In this document: positions 30,584 to 31,207 of the stretch, one piece after another
Numbering within the stretch: position 1 is the stretch's first letter
Layout of the letters: the number at the start of each line of letters is the position of its first letter
Virus record (IMG/VR): IMGVR_UViG_3300025289_000431
Location: 1-31,207 of that record
Origin: a virus
Strand: one strand, 5' to 3'
Length of the DNA: 31,207 nucleotides
Notes under the pieces: generated by a model
What the model was told of the DNA's origin: nothing
What the model saw: the letters and a program-made list of their open reading frames with translations, nothing else
Database searches by the model: none
Translations under genes and position numbers: made by a program

Positions 30584-30990
30584 TTCCCATTCTCGTCCAA
30601 CAGCATGCACATCACAAGCTTTGCGTACACGCTTACGTCCTGCAAGCGACTATACAGCCCTTCAACCTTGTGGTCGATGTTCTGGCACAGTCCCCACAAG
30701 ACGGCATCAAGCTGCTTCAAGGCATACGTGAGCGCCACGACTTTAGGGTCGCCCGCGTTGAGCTCCGGATACTGTGCCAAGATGGCAGCGACACGTTTGA
30801 AGTTACCGAGCGCATCACCACCCTTGGCATAGTCGTGATTCTTGTCTGAGTGTAGCTGGGCCTCCTTGACGGCAATCGTCAAGAACTCGCGGTGTCCGTA
30901 AGGATACTTCTGGCGGAAGCGCTCCACAAGCACTGAAGTGTCGTCGCTTGCCACCACATCGCGCGTCGCTATCTGCACTGTATCTGTCAT
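30580..30990 (-). CDS. All-helical DUF1599/DUF6378-like protein
   Basis: 136 residues with a strong AAGGAGGAG upstream. The pattern HSDKNHDYAKGGDALGNFKRVAAIL (residues 47-71), a Lys/Asp pair in LKQLDAVLWG (91-100) and LQDVSVYAKLV (116-126) resembles phage helical proteins of the DUF1599/DUF6378 type, distantly like MazG-type NTP pyrophosphatases. Those are thought to act on nucleotide pools or base modification; activity is unproven here. Its start overlaps the upstream gene stop by four bases (ATGA). Confidence 0.68.
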   Translation of the reverse strand: MTDTVQIATRDVVASDDTSVLVERFRQKYPYGHREFLTIAVKEAQLHSDKNHDYAKGGDALGNFKRVAAILAQYPELNAGDPKVVALTYALKQLDAVLWGLCQNIDHKVEGLYSRLQDVSVYAKLVMCMLLDENGK

Positions 30991-31207
30991 GCCGCTCCTC
31001 CTTCTCGTTCCACCCGGTCAAGAAACTCTTCAACCGTCGCAACGCGCGTAACACGTCGCCCGGCTACGCTGTGGTCAAAGCGGTTATACAGCCTATCGAG
31101 CAAGTAGATATCTGTCCCTGGGCTCATGTAGGCGATTGCGAGCGCGTTACCTGCCTTATCGTCGATGGCCCATCCCGCGTCAACGGCTGACGCAATCTCA
31201 GCCTTCT
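30987..31207 (-). CDS. Partial minus-strand gene at the right edge
   Basis: The frame is open from base 31205 leftward to TGA at 30987-30989, overlapping the next ATG (ATGA). It gives the last 72 residues of a protein whose start is outside the window. Visible are IASAVDAGWAIDDKAGNALA, then a beta-rich part (TDIYLLDRLYNRF) and a basic/acidic C-terminal helix (VEEFLDRVEREGG), where the ribosome-binding site of the downstream gene is encoded. No family recognised. Confidence 0.7.
   Translation of the reverse strand, partial: KAEIASAVDAGWAIDDKAGNALAIAYMSPGTDIYLLDRLYNRFDHSVAGRRVTRVATVEEFLDRVEREGGAA

Noticed and set aside
30487-30849. Plus-strand frames in the right-hand minus-strand region
   Set aside because: They oppose minus-strand genes that have ribosome-binding sites, stop/start overlaps and cysteine motifs.

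Overview
The window reads as the late (structural and lysis) region of a tailed double-stranded DNA bacteriophage. There is a terminase large subunit, a P22-like portal, a scaffold, an HK97-type major capsid protein, a head-tail adaptor, a tail nozzle and several very large virion-type proteins. No tape measure, tail tube, sheath or baseplate gene is visible, so a short-tailed (podovirus-like) particle is the best inference. The host is bacterial: Shine-Dalgarno sequences of the AAGGAG/GAGGAG type stand in front of most genes that do not start by stop/start overlap. Its phylum cannot be read from this sequence. No integrase, repressor, CRISPR array or insertion sequence was seen.

Layout, left to right. 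1-1483: two unassigned proteins, the first cut by the window edge. 1486-6901: large terminase, a coiled-coil protein overlapping both neighbours, portal with a four-cysteine insertion, three tiny basic proteins, scaffold. 6917-9141: major capsid protein and two small head-region proteins. 9142-10002: a tRNA-Thr(TGT), one gene, and a compact hairpin that looks like a tRNA reduced to its acceptor stem and T arm with an encoded CCA. 10003-17741: adhesion and fibre genes, including a collagen-like fibre, a protein with an internal duplication, a 798-residue protein with two Asp-box motifs, and a fibre with a tail-fibre repeat. 17756-21553: neck genes (adaptor, nozzle). 21553-27449: putative internal or ejected virion proteins, one with an HELQH zinc-protease motif, ending in a 1106-residue protein. 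27449-29949: a short PurD-like protein, three small proteins (two with hydrophobic segments, holin candidates), a DUF1353 protein, an M15-type peptidase (endolysin candidate), and an exported protein. 29907-31207: a minus-strand run of small, overlapping genes, two with zinc-binding motifs, converging on the late operon.

All plus-strand genes lie head to tail, most joined by TAATG/ATGA overlaps or a few bases, so this is probably one long late transcript or a few. Apart from the tRNA segment (9142-9276) and the minihelix segment (9916-10002), almost nothing is non-coding, and no gene-free stretch exceeds 300 bases. The most unusual structure is that pair of RNA elements: a full tRNA and a tRNA-like minihelix bracket a single gene inside the structural operon. 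I propose, as inference only, that they serve as RNA-processing punctuation marks for the late mRNA.
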